Notes: a model not told the origin generated them from the sequence alone. A stretch of DNA of 64,000 nucleotides from Gaiella sp. (GCA_027493885.1 JAOSJZ010000001.1:806001-870000), one strand, 5' to 3'. Shown: positions 36,041 through 44,395, counted from the first letter of the stretch. A program made the numbers and translations.

Positions 36041-36744
36041 TACGTCTCCTCGTCGGCGCGGGCGGACCGCCGTCCCTCGCCGCCTCCGGAGCCGGGCACC
36101 GGCCGGCCGCGCGGCTCCCCGAACGGGGTCGCCAGGCCGCTCGGCGCGGGCGCCGGCTTCTCGACGTCCTTCGCCCGCTCGCCGAAGCGCGGGTCGGCGT
36201 CCAGGTTCTCCCGCATCTCGGTGTGGAGCTGGGAGATGACGACGTGCGTCACCTCCTGTGCAGAGGCGGCCGTGCGGGCGACACCACACCCGACCGCCGC
36301 CTCGACCTCGGCCACGTCCCCGCCGAACAGGACGTAGCCCTTGCCGCCGAGGTCGTCCGCCAGGCGCAGGTCGCGGATCGTCACCCGCGCGCCCTTCACG
36401 CCCGCGTCGGCCGCGTCGATCGCCGCGGCGACGGTCATCGTCTCGATCACGCCGAGCGCCTCCCCGCCGTCCACGCGCCTCGCCCCGCCGAGCGAGGCAA
36501 CGACGTCCGGGTGAACGTCGGGCAGGAAGACCACGTCGACGAGCGAGCTCCCGGCAGCCTCGCGACCTGCCTGCAGCGCCTCCTCGACGTCGGCGGTGAG
36601 GCCCCCGACGAGAACGAGGTACCTGCCCGGGTGCACCGTCCCGGCCCTGATCACCTGGAGCGGGGCCCGCTTGACCATCGCGTCGCCGGCCTCGATGCCC
36701 CTGGCGATCGAGGAGAGCTCGAGGAGGCAGACGGCGGGCTCCAT
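36040..36744 (-). CDS. BMC-T shell protein (single-layer trimer type) with long C-terminal tail
   Basis: The 234-residue protein contains two tandem BMC folds: ALCLLEL-like start with SIARGIEAGDAMVKRA, and a second copy starting EALGVIETMTVAAAIDAADA. Such pseudo-hexameric trimers tile the shell facets and can carry larger pores or cofactors. About 50 residues after the second fold are Pro, Gly and charged, without hydrophobic residues, probably disordered. Start and stop overlap the neighbouring aldehyde dehydrogenase and BMC-P genes. Confidence 0.9.
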   Translation of the reverse strand: MEPAVCLLELSSIARGIEAGDAMVKRAPLQVIRAGTVHPGRYLVLVGGLTADVEEALQAGREAAGSSLVDVVFLPDVHPDVVASLGGARRVDGGEALGVIETMTVAAAIDAADAGVKGARVTIRDLRLADDLGGKGYVLFGGDVAEVEAAVGCGVARTAASAQEVTHVVISQLHTEMRENLDADPRFGERAKDVEKPAPAPSGLATPFGEPRGRPVPGSGGGEGRRSARADEET

Positions 36745-38206
36745 CAGACGATGCGCAGCGCTCCGACCACGGTGATCCGGCGCTCCCGCGAGAACGTGCG
36801 GGGCCTTGTCAGCCCGTCACCCGTGGGGCTCGCGATCGAGAAGGACGAGAACCCTTCGCCGCCCTGCCCGAGCCCCGCGAAGTTCGGGCCGTTCGCCACG
36901 AAGATGCTGCAGTTCATCGCCCGGGCCATGGTCGTGATCGTCTCCACGTTCGTCGAGTGGATCGACGCCGTGTGCCGGAAGCCGTGCTCCGACCGAACCG
37001 CGAGGTCGATTGCATGCTCGATGTCTGGGACGCGCACGAGCGGCAGCACCGGCATCATCTGCTCGGTCCAGACGAGGCTGTGCTCGCGCGGCACCTCCGC
37101 CACGGCGAGGCGGACGTCCGCGTCGACCCGGATCCCGATCTCGCGCAGGATCACGCCGGCGTCCTTGCCGATCCAGGCCGGGTTGACGTGGCCGGGCTTG
37201 CCCGGGGGCCGAGCTCCGTGAAGATCACGCGCTCGAGCTTCTTGAGCTCGTGCTGCTTGAGGACGTACGCCCCGTGCTGGCCCATCGCCCGCACGAGCCG
37301 GTCGGCGACCGTGTCGACGACGATCGTCGTCTTCTCGTCGGTGCAGATGACGTTGTTGTCGAACGACGCCCCGGCGACGATGTCGCGCCCGGCCTTCTCC
37401 ACGTCGGCGGTCTGGTCGACCACGGCCGGGGGGTTGCCCGGCCCGGCGGTGACGGCCCGCTTGTCCGTCCTGAGCGCCTCGCGCACGACGGCCGGGCCGC
37501 CGGTCACGAGCAGCAGCCGGACGTCGGGATGGTGCATCAGCTCCTTCGCGCTGTCGATGGTGGGCTCCGGCGTGGCCGTGACCAGGTTCTCGGGCCCGCC
37601 CGCGGCGACGATCGCACGATCGAGCAACCGGATGTTCTCCGCGGACACCCGTTTCGCGTTCGGGTGCACGTTGAACACGACCGCGTTCCCCGCAGAGACG
37701 ATCGCGATGGTGTTGTTGATGATCGTGGAGGTCGGGTTCGTGGTCGGCGTGATCGCCGCGACGACGCCGAACGGCGCGAACTCCGTCACCGTCATCCCCT
37801 CGTCACCCGTGACCGCCTGCAGCTCGAGATCCTCCGGGCCCGGCGTCTTCGCGGTGACGAGACGGTTCTTGACGATCTTGTCGGACACGCGACCGAGCCC
37901 GGTCTCGGCGTGCGCCATCTCGGCGAGGCTCTCGGCGTGCTCGAGCATCGACGCGCGGATGGAGGAGACGATCGCCTTGCGGCCCTCGAGGCCGATCCGC
38001 CGGTAGCCGGCGTACGCCCTGGAGGCTGCCTGGACGGCCTCGTCGATCGAGGGGTGGATGCCCTCGCCGAGCTCCGCCTCCCCGGCGGCCGAGAGCGCCG
38101 CCCGAGCGCGGAGCCCTGCGCCGGGCTGCCGCTCGCCCGCCTCGCCCAGACGGCGATGCACCCGCTCGATGATCTCCTGGATCTCGTCCTGCGACAGCAC
38201 GCTCAT
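36744..38206 (-). CDS. CoA-acylating aldehyde dehydrogenase of the microcompartment, single-base frameshift
   Basis: The protein (about 487 residues once repaired) resembles PduP/EutE. Catalytic Cys lies in ASFDNNVICTDEKTTIVVD at about residue 287, and PFGVVAAITPTTNPTS forms the nucleotide site. It converts acetaldehyde to acetyl-CoA with NAD+. Residues 1-22 (SVLSQDEIQEIIERVHRRLG) form an amphipathic helix, then an Ala/Gly-rich linker, the layout of an encapsulation peptide. At 37204-37208 a run of five G should be six: ELGP must continue PGKPGHVNPAWIGKDAG, but one base is missing and the frame is lost for the last 150 residues. The rest is intact, so a base-calling error is likely. Confidence 0.88.
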
Positions 38207-38234
38207 CGCTCACCCCTGTTGCCGGTCGCACGCC

Positions 38235-38522
38235 TCACTTGCGGAACTTCTCCTCTCCGCCGACCTCCCACGTGTCGACGATCGCCATGACCACGGCGTC
38301 GCAGGGCCGGTCGCGCGTCACCTCGGTCTGCCGGGCCGAGCTGCCCGTGGCGACCAGCACCACCTCGCCGACCCCCGCGCCGACCGCGTCGACCGCGACG
38401 ACGAACGAGCCCGTGTCCTCGTTCTCCACGTCGAGGTGACGGACCACGAGGAGCTTCAGCCCCTCCATCGTGGGCTCCTTGCGGGTCGCCACCATCGTCC
38501 CGGCTACGCGTCCTAGGAGCAC
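38235..38522 (-). CDS. BMC-P shell protein (EutN/CcmL family)
   Basis: The 95-residue pentamer protein starts at the GTG at 38522 after [27 protein letters not shown] then [10 protein letters not shown] and [20 protein letters not shown] are canonical. Of the three BMC-P copies in the operon it is the closest to the classical CcmL/EutN pattern. A bulged hairpin at 38555-38599 precedes it, separating it from the BMC-H gene. Confidence 0.92.
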   Translation of the reverse strand: MLLGRVAGTMVATRKEPTMEGLKLLVVRHLDVENEDTGSFVVAVDAVGAGVGEVVLVATGSSARQTEVTRDRPCDAVVMAIVDTWEVGGEEKFRK

Positions 38523-38554
38523 GCTCGCTCTCCTTTCGCCTTCCGTCGTCCGGG

Positions 38555-38599
38555 GCTTCGGCTGCCGGAGAGCCCGTCGCCCCCCGGCAGCACCGAAGC
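38555..38599 (-). terminator. Bulged hairpin between BMC-H and BMC-P genes
   Basis: GCTTCGGCTGCCGG (38555-38568) pairs with CCGGCAGCACCGAAGC (38584-38599) to give 14 base pairs with a 2-nt bulge and a 15-nt loop. It begins 12 nt after the BMC-H stop in the 88-nt gap before the next gene. All other gaps in the operon are overlaps or under 60 nt. It could reduce read-through or stabilise the upstream BMC-H message. Confidence 0.5.
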
Positions 38600-38610
38600 G
38601 CCGGCTCCTG

Positions 38611-38929
38611 CTACGAGGCCCCCGCCTGGCCCATCTCGCCCTGGGCCTGCTCCTTGCGCCCGAGCGGCAGCACCAGGTCGATGTTGACGTGCGGCCGGGC
38701 GATCACGTGGCTCGCGATCAGCTCGCCGACCTTCTCGGCGCTCTGCATCCCGGCCTGCACCGCCGCCTTCACCGCGGCGACGTCGCCCCGGACGACCGCG
38801 GTCACGTAGCCGCCTCCCCGTCTCCTCGAAGCTCACCAGCTCGACCTTGGCCGCCTTCACCATCGCATCGGCGGCCTCGACCATCGCGGGGAAGCTCCTC
38901 GCCTCGATCATTCCCAGGGCATCAGCCAT
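38611..38929 (-). CDS. BMC-H hexameric shell protein, single-base frameshift
   Basis: After removing one extra base the product is 105 residues, one Pf00936-type BMC domain. It starts [20 protein letters not shown] and [17 protein letters not shown], then should read [20 protein letters not shown] and [20 protein letters not shown]. The four C at 38816-38819 should be three, since the reading otherwise changes to RRLRDRG. This is the only single-domain hexamer gene in the locus, so it must form most of the facets. An otherwise perfect protein argues that the indel is a sequencing artefact. Confidence 0.9.
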
Positions 38930-38983
38930 GTGTCCGCGCCTCTCCTTTCCTCACGACCTCTTCGATCGGTTCGGGGTCCCTGA

Positions 38984-39619
38984 TCACGCCCGGCTGGCCT
39001 CCCGGCCCTCCAGGCCCTCGATCGCCGCCACCGCGGCCTGCCAGCCGACGTCGATGTCTCGCTCCTCGCCGCCGAGGTAGACGCGGCCCATCGAGCCGAA
39101 CGCGCGGACCTCGAGGACGTTGATCTCGGCCGCCTTCTCCGCCTCGTTCGCCGCGAGCGGCGCGTAGGCGGCGGGCTCGCACTCCAGCACGTACAGGGTC
39201 TGGCCTCCCAGAATCATCTGTCCGTGCCTCGTCCGGTTGATGAGCTGTGCGTGGTGGTCGTTGAGCCGCCGGACGATCTGGCTCGAGAGGATCCTCGGCT
39301 TGATCCGGTCGGCCTCCGTGAGCCCGATCGACTCGAGGATCGCCGCACCGGCCGCGCGCGTCTCCGCCTGCTCGGGCGAGTGCACCTCGAGCAGGCCGAA
39401 GTACCGCTCGATCACCTGCATCCCCGGTCGGACGTTCGTCGCCTTGAGCGCGACGTCGGTGAGCCGGTTGATCTCGATGCCCGGCGAGATCTCGACGTAC
39501 AGCGAGGCATCGCCGGGCAGCGGCAAGAATCCCTGGGCCACGGTCCCCAGAAAGGCGGCGTACTGGGGCTGCAGGCTGTCGAGGAAGCAGTACGCCCGAA
39601 GCTCCACGCCGCCCGTCAC
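38984..39619 (-). CDS. BMC-T shell protein, CsoS1D/CcmP-like double-layer type
   Basis: The 211-residue protein starts [20 protein letters not shown] and continues [40 protein letters not shown] and [15 protein letters not shown]. These match the CsoS1D/CcmP group of tandem BMC proteins, trimers known to stack face to face and to have a large gated central pore. Such a pore could admit sugar phosphates or nicotinamide cofactors. It lies 18 bp after the aldolase gene and before BMC-H. Confidence 0.9.
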   Translation of the reverse strand: MTGGVELRAYCFLDSLQPQYAAFLGTVAQGFLPLPGDASLYVEISPGIEINRLTDVALKATNVRPGMQVIERYFGLLEVHSPEQAETRAAGAAILESIGLTEADRIKPRILSSQIVRRLNDHHAQLINRTRHGQMILGGQTLYVLECEPAAYAPLAANEAEKAAEINVLEVRAFGSMGRVYLGGEERDIDVGWQAAVAAIEGLEGREASRA

Positions 39620-39637
39620 TCGATCCCTCCGTTCACG

Positions 39638-40510
39638 TCAGTACCTCCCCCCGGCGGCCTCGCCGCCGGTCACGATCTGCACACTCGCCGACGCTCCGAT
39701 CCGCGTGGCGCCGGCCGCGATCAGCTCGCGCACGTCCTCGGCGCTCCGGATGCCCCCGGATGCCTTGACGCCGAGCTTCGGGCCGACCGTCTCGCGCATG
39801 AGCAGGACGTCGTGCACCGTCGCACCGCCCCCTGCGAACCCGGTCGACGTCTTCACGAAGTCGGCCTTCGCGAGCTTCGCCAGGTGGGAGGCGACGACCT
39901 TCTCCTCGTCCGTCAGGAGCGCGGTCTCGATGATCACCTTGCACAGCGCGCCGGCCTCGCGACAGGCATCGGCCACCTTCTCGATGTCGCGGCGAACGAG
40001 GTCGTGGTCGCCGCTTCGCAGCGCTCCGACGTTGATCACCATGTCGATCTCGCGAGCCCCGTCGCGGATCGCCCGCCTCGCCTCCAGCGCCTTCACCTCG
40101 GTCGTGCCGGCCCCGAACGGGAAGCCGACGACGGACGCCACGCCGACCCCGGAGCCGCGAAGCCTCTGCGCGCAGCGCCGGACCCAGGTGGGGTTGACGC
40201 ATACGGCCGCGAACCCGAGCTCGCGCGCCTCGTCGCAGAGCCTGTCGATCTCAGCCGCGGTGGCGTCGGGCTTGAGCAGGGTGTGGTCGATGAAGCGGGC
40301 GAGGTCGCGGGGGACGTCTGCGCCGTTGCCCGAGTAGCTGATCCGCCCTGCGCCGGTCGAGACCACGCCACGGACCGTGTCCGAGCAGTGGGCGGCGCAC
40401 GCGCCCTGGCAGGCCGGGTCGCTGCAGTCGCAGGCTCCCCGGCCGGCGAGCGCCGCGAGCACCTCGCGCGTGACCGCCTCGATCAGGGCATCGGTGGTAG
40501 TGGAGCTCAT
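39638..40510 (-). CDS. deoC: Deoxyribose-phosphate aldolase of the microcompartment
   Basis: The 290-residue protein has a class I DeoC barrel from about residue 65. The Schiff-base Lys is in [10 protein letters not shown] (about 218) and the proton-relay Lys in LGVKASGGI (about 247), with DMVINVGAL carrying the catalytic Asp. It cleaves 2-deoxyribose-5-phosphate to acetaldehyde and glyceraldehyde-3-phosphate. About 60 extra N-terminal residues precede the barrel: an amphipathic helix [17 protein letters not shown] that looks like an encapsulation peptide, then a Cys cluster [16 protein letters not shown]. The ATG at 40510 overlaps the rpiB stop. Confidence 0.92.
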   Translation of the reverse strand: MSSTTTDALIEAVTREVLAALAGRGACDCSDPACQGACAAHCSDTVRGVVSTGAGRISYSGNGADVPRDLARFIDHTLLKPDATAAEIDRLCDEARELGFAAVCVNPTWVRRCAQRLRGSGVGVASVVGFPFGAGTTEVKALEARRAIRDGAREIDMVINVGALRSGDHDLVRRDIEKVADACREAGALCKVIIETALLTDEEKVVASHLAKLAKADFVKTSTGFAGGGATVHDVLLMRETVGPKLGVKASGGIRSAEDVRELIAAGATRIGASASVQIVTGGEAAGGRY

Positions 40511-41124
40511 CGCGTCGCTCCAACCTCGGCGCCCGCTACGTAGCGGCGCTCGATCTCGCCGATCAGCCCGACCCGGCGTGCGTGGCGGTCGCCTCCCCAC
40601 GGCGTCTCGAGCCACGCCCGCACGATCTCGAGCGCGAGGTTCTCGCCGATCAGCCCCGCTCCGAGGGCGAGCACGTTCGCGTGGTTGTGCTCGCGGCTGT
40701 TCCTGGCGGAGGACACGTCCCAGCACGTCGCGGCGCGGATGCCCGGAACCTTGTTCGCCGCCATGCACGATCCGATCCCGGCGCCGTCGACGACGATGCC
40801 GACGTCGCACTCGCGCTCGGCGACGAGGCGCGCGACCGCGTGGGCGAAGTCCGGGTAGTCGACCGCTTCCGTACCGTGCGTGCCGCAGTCGCGCACCTCG
40901 TGGCCGTCCTCCCGGAGGGCGGCGACGATGCGCTCCTTGAGCCGGTAGCCGCCATGGTCGGCCCCCACGGCCAGCTCGGCGCTCGGAGCAGCAGCGCGGA
41001 GAGGCTCGGCGGTGAGGGCCGGAGCCGACCGGGTCTCGACGGTCAGCCCGGCGAGCACGGCCGCGACCACGCTGCGAATCTCCTGCTCGGTGGGCAGGGC
41101 CCGGATCGCGACGGAAACGCTCAT
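40507..41124 (-). CDS. RpiB/LacAB-family sugar-phosphate isomerase of the microcompartment
   Basis: The 205-residue protein has an N-terminal extension with an amphipathic helix ([16 protein letters not shown], about 11-26) and an Ala/Pro linker. The RpiB fold follows: [50 protein letters not shown]. At the place of the catalytic Cys of E. coli RpiB (ICGTGIG) it has Asp: [14 protein letters not shown], about residue 110. The His of SREHN is kept. The reaction is therefore an aldose-ketose isomerisation of a sugar phosphate whose identity is uncertain. The gene overlaps both neighbours by 4 bp. Confidence 0.88.
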   Translation of the reverse strand: MSVSVAIRALPTEQEIRSVVAAVLAGLTVETRSAPALTAEPLRAAAPSAELAVGADHGGYRLKERIVAALREDGHEVRDCGTHGTEAVDYPDFAHAVARLVAERECDVGIVVDGAGIGSCMAANKVPGIRAATCWDVSSARNSREHNHANVLALGAGLIGENLALEIVRAWLETPWGGDRHARRVGLIGEIERRYVAGAEVGATR

Positions 41125-41951
41125 CCCCGCCCTCCCGGCTCCGGCCGGTGCAGCTCGACGCGGTACTCGTAGCGGTCGCCGACGAACACGAGCCGCGTCG
41201 ACTCGACGCATGCTCCGTCGCCGGTGTAGGCGAGACGGCGGATCAGGAGCACCGGCGTCCCCGCTTCGCAGCCGAGCAGCCCGGCGCTCGCGGCGTCGAG
41301 CGCGCCCGGGGAGATCGTCTCGACCGCATGGTCGAGGACGAGCCCGATCGGCTCGCTCTGGAGGACGGCGTACATCGACCCCGAGTCGAGTCGGTCGCGG
41401 TCGAGCAGGTCGTCGTGTCCGTGCAGCGCGGCGACGGGAAGCCACGTCTCCGCGAGCCCGACGGCGGTGCCATCGGCGAGGAAGAGCCGGCGGAGAAACC
41501 GGCAGCGCGTTCCCTCGGCGAGCCCGAGCTCGGCGGCCTCGTCGGACGTCACCTGCTCGACCGACGAGGAGAGAACCCGGTGCGAGGGCGTGAACCCCTG
41601 GCTCGAGGCGAGCTCGGTGAACGACGTGAGCAGTGGAACGTGGCGGATCTTCGGCACCGACACGAACGAGCCGAGACCCTGGACCTTCCGGATCGTCCCG
41701 CCTGCCTCGAGCTCGGCCAGCGCCTGGCGCACGGTCGCGCGCGAGACGCGATACCGGTCTCTGATCAGCGCCTCGCTCGGGACGCGGTCGCCGGGCTGCA
41801 GGCCCCCGTCGCGGATCTCCCGCAGCAGCGCGTCCCTGAGCTGGACGTAGAGCGGGAGCGGCCCGTCACGGTCGAGCGGCACGTGACCCGGTGGGAGACG
41901 TGCGGGAGCCTCTGCCGCAGCTCTTGTCCGGTCATCCAGACGACCGTACAT
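41121..41951 (-). CDS. GntR/HutC-family regulator (UTRA domain) of the microcompartment operon
   Basis: The 276-residue protein has a GntR winged helix ([20 protein letters not shown] then [20 protein letters not shown] and [20 protein letters not shown]). A C-terminal UTRA effector-binding domain follows, with [20 protein letters not shown] and [23 protein letters not shown] domains commonly bind sugar phosphates or histidine-like ligands. It is the first gene of the operon, overlapping the isomerase gene by 4 bp, and carries a dyad over its start codon, so it is probably an autorepressor relieved by the pathway substrate. Confidence 0.9.
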   Translation of the reverse strand: MYGRLDDRTRAAAEAPARLPPGHVPLDRDGPLPLYVQLRDALLREIRDGGLQPGDRVPSEALIRDRYRVSRATVRQALAELEAGGTIRKVQGLGSFVSVPKIRHVPLLTSFTELASSQGFTPSHRVLSSSVEQVTSDEAAELGLAEGTRCRFLRRLFLADGTAVGLAETWLPVAALHGHDDLLDRDRLDSGSMYAVLQSEPIGLVLDHAVETISPGALDAASAGLLGCEAGTPVLLIRRLAYTGDGACVESTRLVFVGDRYEYRVELHRPEPGGRG

Positions 41952-41955
41952 ACGG
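41944..41955. promoter_or_regulatory. Dyad CCGTA-N2-TACGG over the GntR start
   Basis: CCGTA at 41944-41948 and TACGG at 41951-41955 are inverted repeats separated by CA and overlap the ATG of the regulator gene. A GntR-family dimer could bind here and block expression of the whole operon. It is the only such dyad in the 68-bp divergent spacer. Confidence 0.4.
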
Positions 41956-42019
41956 AAGTTATCGCCCGCCGGGGCGCAAAAGTCAAGGACCGAGGACGCG
42001 TGACTAGAGTTCCGCTCCC

Positions 42020-42448
42020 GTGCTGATCCGCGCCGACACGCGTGTCGACCTGCTTCGCGGCCTGCCGCTCTTCGAGCTCTGCTCCAAGCGCGACCTGCGG
42101 CGCATCGCGGCGCTCGCCGTCGAGCGCGAGCTCGAGGCCGGCGCGGAGCTGATCCGTGAGGGCGAGCCTGCCGGCGAGTTCTACGTCGTCTTCGACGGCG
42201 AGGTCGACGTCCGGCGGCGCGGCCGCCGGGTGGCACGGCTCGGCGCCGGGAGCTTCGTCGGCGAGATCGCGCTGCTCTCGCGCTCCCCCCGCACGGCGAC
42301 GGTCGTCGCCGCGACGCCGCTCCGCGTGCTCGCGATCTCCGGCCGCGACTTCGTGGCCCTGCTCGACTCGCTGCCCGAGCTGTGGCTCAAGGTGGCCCGC
42401 ACTCTCGCCGACCGCGTCGACGCCGACGAGGCGATGGACGCCGCCTGA
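42020..42448 (+). CDS. Cyclic-nucleotide-binding domain protein
   Basis: The 142-residue protein is a single cNMP-binding beta-roll: LPLFELCSKRDLRRIA, LEAGAELIREGEPAGEFYVV and GSFVGEIALLSRSPRTATVV, the last being the phosphate-binding cassette with Glu and Arg. There is no DNA-binding domain as in Crp, so it acts as a stand-alone sensor. The GTG at 42020 follows TAGAGT by 9 nt with no ribosome-binding site. It is divergent from the microcompartment operon, but nothing shows a functional tie. Confidence 0.8.
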   Translation: MLIRADTRVDLLRGLPLFELCSKRDLRRIAALAVERELEAGAELIREGEPAGEFYVVFDGEVDVRRRGRRVARLGAGSFVGEIALLSRSPRTATVVAATPLRVLAISGRDFVALLDSLPELWLKVARTLADRVDADEAMDAA

Positions 42449-42449
42449 G

Positions 42450-42842
42450 GTGTTGCCGCTCGACCCCACCGTCCGTGCTCTCGCGCTCGGGGCGAACTTC
42501 GCCGTCCTCAGCGTGATCCTGAGCTCGGGCCGGCCGATGACCCACGTCATGTGGGTCGACGCCGACGACGAGCACGTGCTGGTCAACACCGAGCTGCACC
42601 GGGCGAAGCTCCGGGCAGTGAGCCGCGACCCACGCGTGACGGTCACGATCTGGGACCGGGACGACCCGTACACCTACGCCGAGGTACGCGGCAGGGTCGT
42701 CGAGACGGTTCGCGGTCCGGCGGCCCGCGCTCACATCGACCGGCTGTCGCAGAAGTACCGCGGACGGGACTACGACGAGTCGAACATCACCTCCGAGCGC
42801 GTCATCCTGCGCATCGAGCCCGAGACGGTGTACGTGCACTGA
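42450..42842 (+). CDS. PPOX-class (F420/FMN-dependent) oxidoreductase-like protein
   Basis: The 130-residue protein has the split-barrel pattern of the pyridoxamine-phosphate-oxidase-like family: FAVLSVILSSGRPMTHVMWV, NTELHRAKLRAVSRDPRVTV and YAEVRGRVVET. The actinobacterial branch, often annotated TIGR03618, uses F420 or FMN. The start is the GTG at 42450, just after the TGA of the cNMP-binding gene at 42448. Substrate unknown. Confidence 0.78.
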   Translation: MLPLDPTVRALALGANFAVLSVILSSGRPMTHVMWVDADDEHVLVNTELHRAKLRAVSRDPRVTVTIWDRDDPYTYAEVRGRVVETVRGPAARAHIDRLSQKYRGRDYDESNITSERVILRIEPETVYVH

Positions 42843-42849
42843 GCCCGGC

Positions 42850-43707
42850 TCAGAGGCCGAGCCGCTCGAGCGACTTCCGGTCGCGCCGCCAGCGCGGCCT
42901 CACCTTGACCACGAGCTCGAGGTACACGGGGTGCCCGGCGAGCGCCTCCACCTCGGGTCGTGCGCGCGTCCCGATCTCGCGGATCATCGTGCCGCGCTTT
43001 CCGATCAGGATGCCCTTCTGGGACTCCGTCTCGACGAGGACGCGCGCACGCACCGTCTCGCCGAGCTCCTCGACTTCGACCGTCAGCGCGTGCGGGACCT
43101 CGTCGCGGGTGAGGTGGAGCGCCTTCTCGCGGATGACCTCCGCGATCCGCTCCTCGAGCGTCAGGTCGGTGCGCTGCTCGCGCGGGAAGAGCGGCGGGCC
43201 GCCGGGAAGGAGCTCCACGAGATCGTCCCGCAGCTCGTCGATCCCGTCGCGGACCTTCGCGCTCACCGGGTGGAGCGCATGGAAGTCGCCGAGCTCCGCG
43301 GCGATCTTCATCTGCGCGGCCACGTGACCGTGCTTCAGCCGGTCGATCTTGTTGAGCGCGATCACCACGGGCACACCGAGCGAGAACACGCGGCGCGCCA
43401 CGAAGCGGTCGCCCGCGCCGATCCGGTCGCGCGCAGAGAGGACGAGGAGGACGACGTCGACGTCCTCGAAGGAGCCGTCGACCGTCTCCTGCATCCGTTC
43501 GGTGAGCGCATCCATCGGCCGCTGGAAGCCCGGCAGGTCGACGAGCACGAGCTGCCAGTCGTCGCCGTTCGCCACGCCGAAGATCCTTCGACGGGTCGTG
43601 TTCGGCACCGTCGAGGTGATCGCCACCTTCTCACCGGTGAGCGCGTTGACCAGCGTCGACTTGCCGACGTTCGGACGGCCCGCGACGGCGACGAGACCCG
43701 CCTTCAT
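42850..43707 (-). CDS. era: GTPase Era
   Basis: The 285-residue protein begins best at the ATG at 43707 (MKAGLVAVAGRPNVGKST). In-frame starts at 43734 and 43743 are possible but add only non-conserved residues. G1 GRPNVGKST, PNTTRRR, G3 DLPGF and G4 NKID are present, and a KH domain with GILIGKRGTMIREIG follows. Era binds 16S rRNA and aids 30S assembly. It ends the phoH-ybeY-dgkA-cdd-era group but is separated from cdd by 310 bp. Confidence 0.94.
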   Translation of the reverse strand: MKAGLVAVAGRPNVGKSTLVNALTGEKVAITSTVPNTTRRRIFGVANGDDWQLVLVDLPGFQRPMDALTERMQETVDGSFEDVDVVLLVLSARDRIGAGDRFVARRVFSLGVPVVIALNKIDRLKHGHVAAQMKIAAELGDFHALHPVSAKVRDGIDELRDDLVELLPGGPPLFPREQRTDLTLEERIAEVIREKALHLTRDEVPHALTVEVEELGETVRARVLVETESQKGILIGKRGTMIREIGTRARPEVEALAGHPVYLELVVKVRPRWRRDRKSLERLGL

Positions 43708-44017
43708 GCCGGCTGCCTTCGCGAGCCCGTCCATCGCCTGCACGTCGCCGCCCGACGCGTGCCGCCAACGCCGCGCGCGACGGCATGGGAGGGCGTTCCC
43801 CGGTCTGCGGTCGTCGACCGTGCCCGGACGTCCATTCGGGTCGCGTCCGACCAGGCCATGCCCGCATGAGACGTGTCCGCTCGGGCCATCCGCTTCTCGG
43901 GCCGCCGACCTCCTCCCCTCGGGTCCAGCCTATCGTGGAACCTCGTACGTATGGGTGACGCGATCGTGCCACCTTCGTGCCGGGTCCTCCACACCCCGGG
44001 GCAGCGCGACCCGCGGG
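43708..44017 (-). other. 310-bp gap between cdd and era, no gene identified
   Basis: I find no convincing protein, tRNA or SRP RNA on either strand. On the minus strand an ATAGGCT box lies about 220 bp before era, so era may have its own promoter and a long leader. GGTCC/GGACC-type complementary short segments are present but no single dominant hairpin. Confidence 0.35.
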
Positions 44018-44395
44018 TCACGAGGGGAGGCTGTCGGCCTCGAACTGCTCGGGCAGCAGCTCGCCGGGAGTCATCTCGACGATCCGGCCGCCGTTTCGGA
44101 ACACGACGCGCTCCACCGCCATCTCGGCGAGCCACTGCCGGCAGCCGCCGCAAGGCGACGCCGTGATCGCGGCGACGACGAAGTCGCCGGGCGCGTAGCC
44201 CTCGGCGATCGCCCGGGAGAACGTCGTGCGCTCCGCGCAGACGCCGAGCGGGTAGGCCGCGTTCTCGACGTTCACCCCCTCGACGACGCGACCGTCCCGG
44301 CAGAGGACGGCGCACCCGACGTGGAATCTCGAGTACGGCGCGTACGCCCGGGCTGCGATCGCGTCGGCGGCGGCGAGCAGCTCGGCGTCCGTCAC
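44018..44395 (-). CDS. cdd: Cytidine deaminase
   Basis: The 125-residue protein starts at the GTG at 44395, overlapping the dgkA stop as GTGA. Zinc-site motifs are NVENAAYPLGVCAERTTFSR (Glu and first Cys) and SPCGGCRQWLAE (the other two Cys). It deaminates cytidine and deoxycytidine to uridines, in pyrimidine salvage. With the extra base in the upstream gene the sequence appears as an in-frame fusion to the membrane protein, but the start above gives the normal length. Confidence 0.92.
   Translation of the reverse strand: MTDAELLAAADAIAARAYAPYSRFHVGCAVLCRDGRVVEGVNVENAAYPLGVCAERTTFSRAIAEGYAPGDFVVAAITASPCGGCRQWLAEMAVERVVFRNGGRIVEMTPGELLPEQFEADSLPS

Noticed and set aside
42840..42852. TGAGCCCGGCTCA palindrome between convergent genes
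   Set aside because: A stem of six with a single-base loop cannot form a normal hairpin; probably chance.
43900..44010. Possible SRP (4.5S) RNA upstream of era
   Set aside because: The conserved GGAAGGAAGCAGC-type apical loop is absent on both strands.
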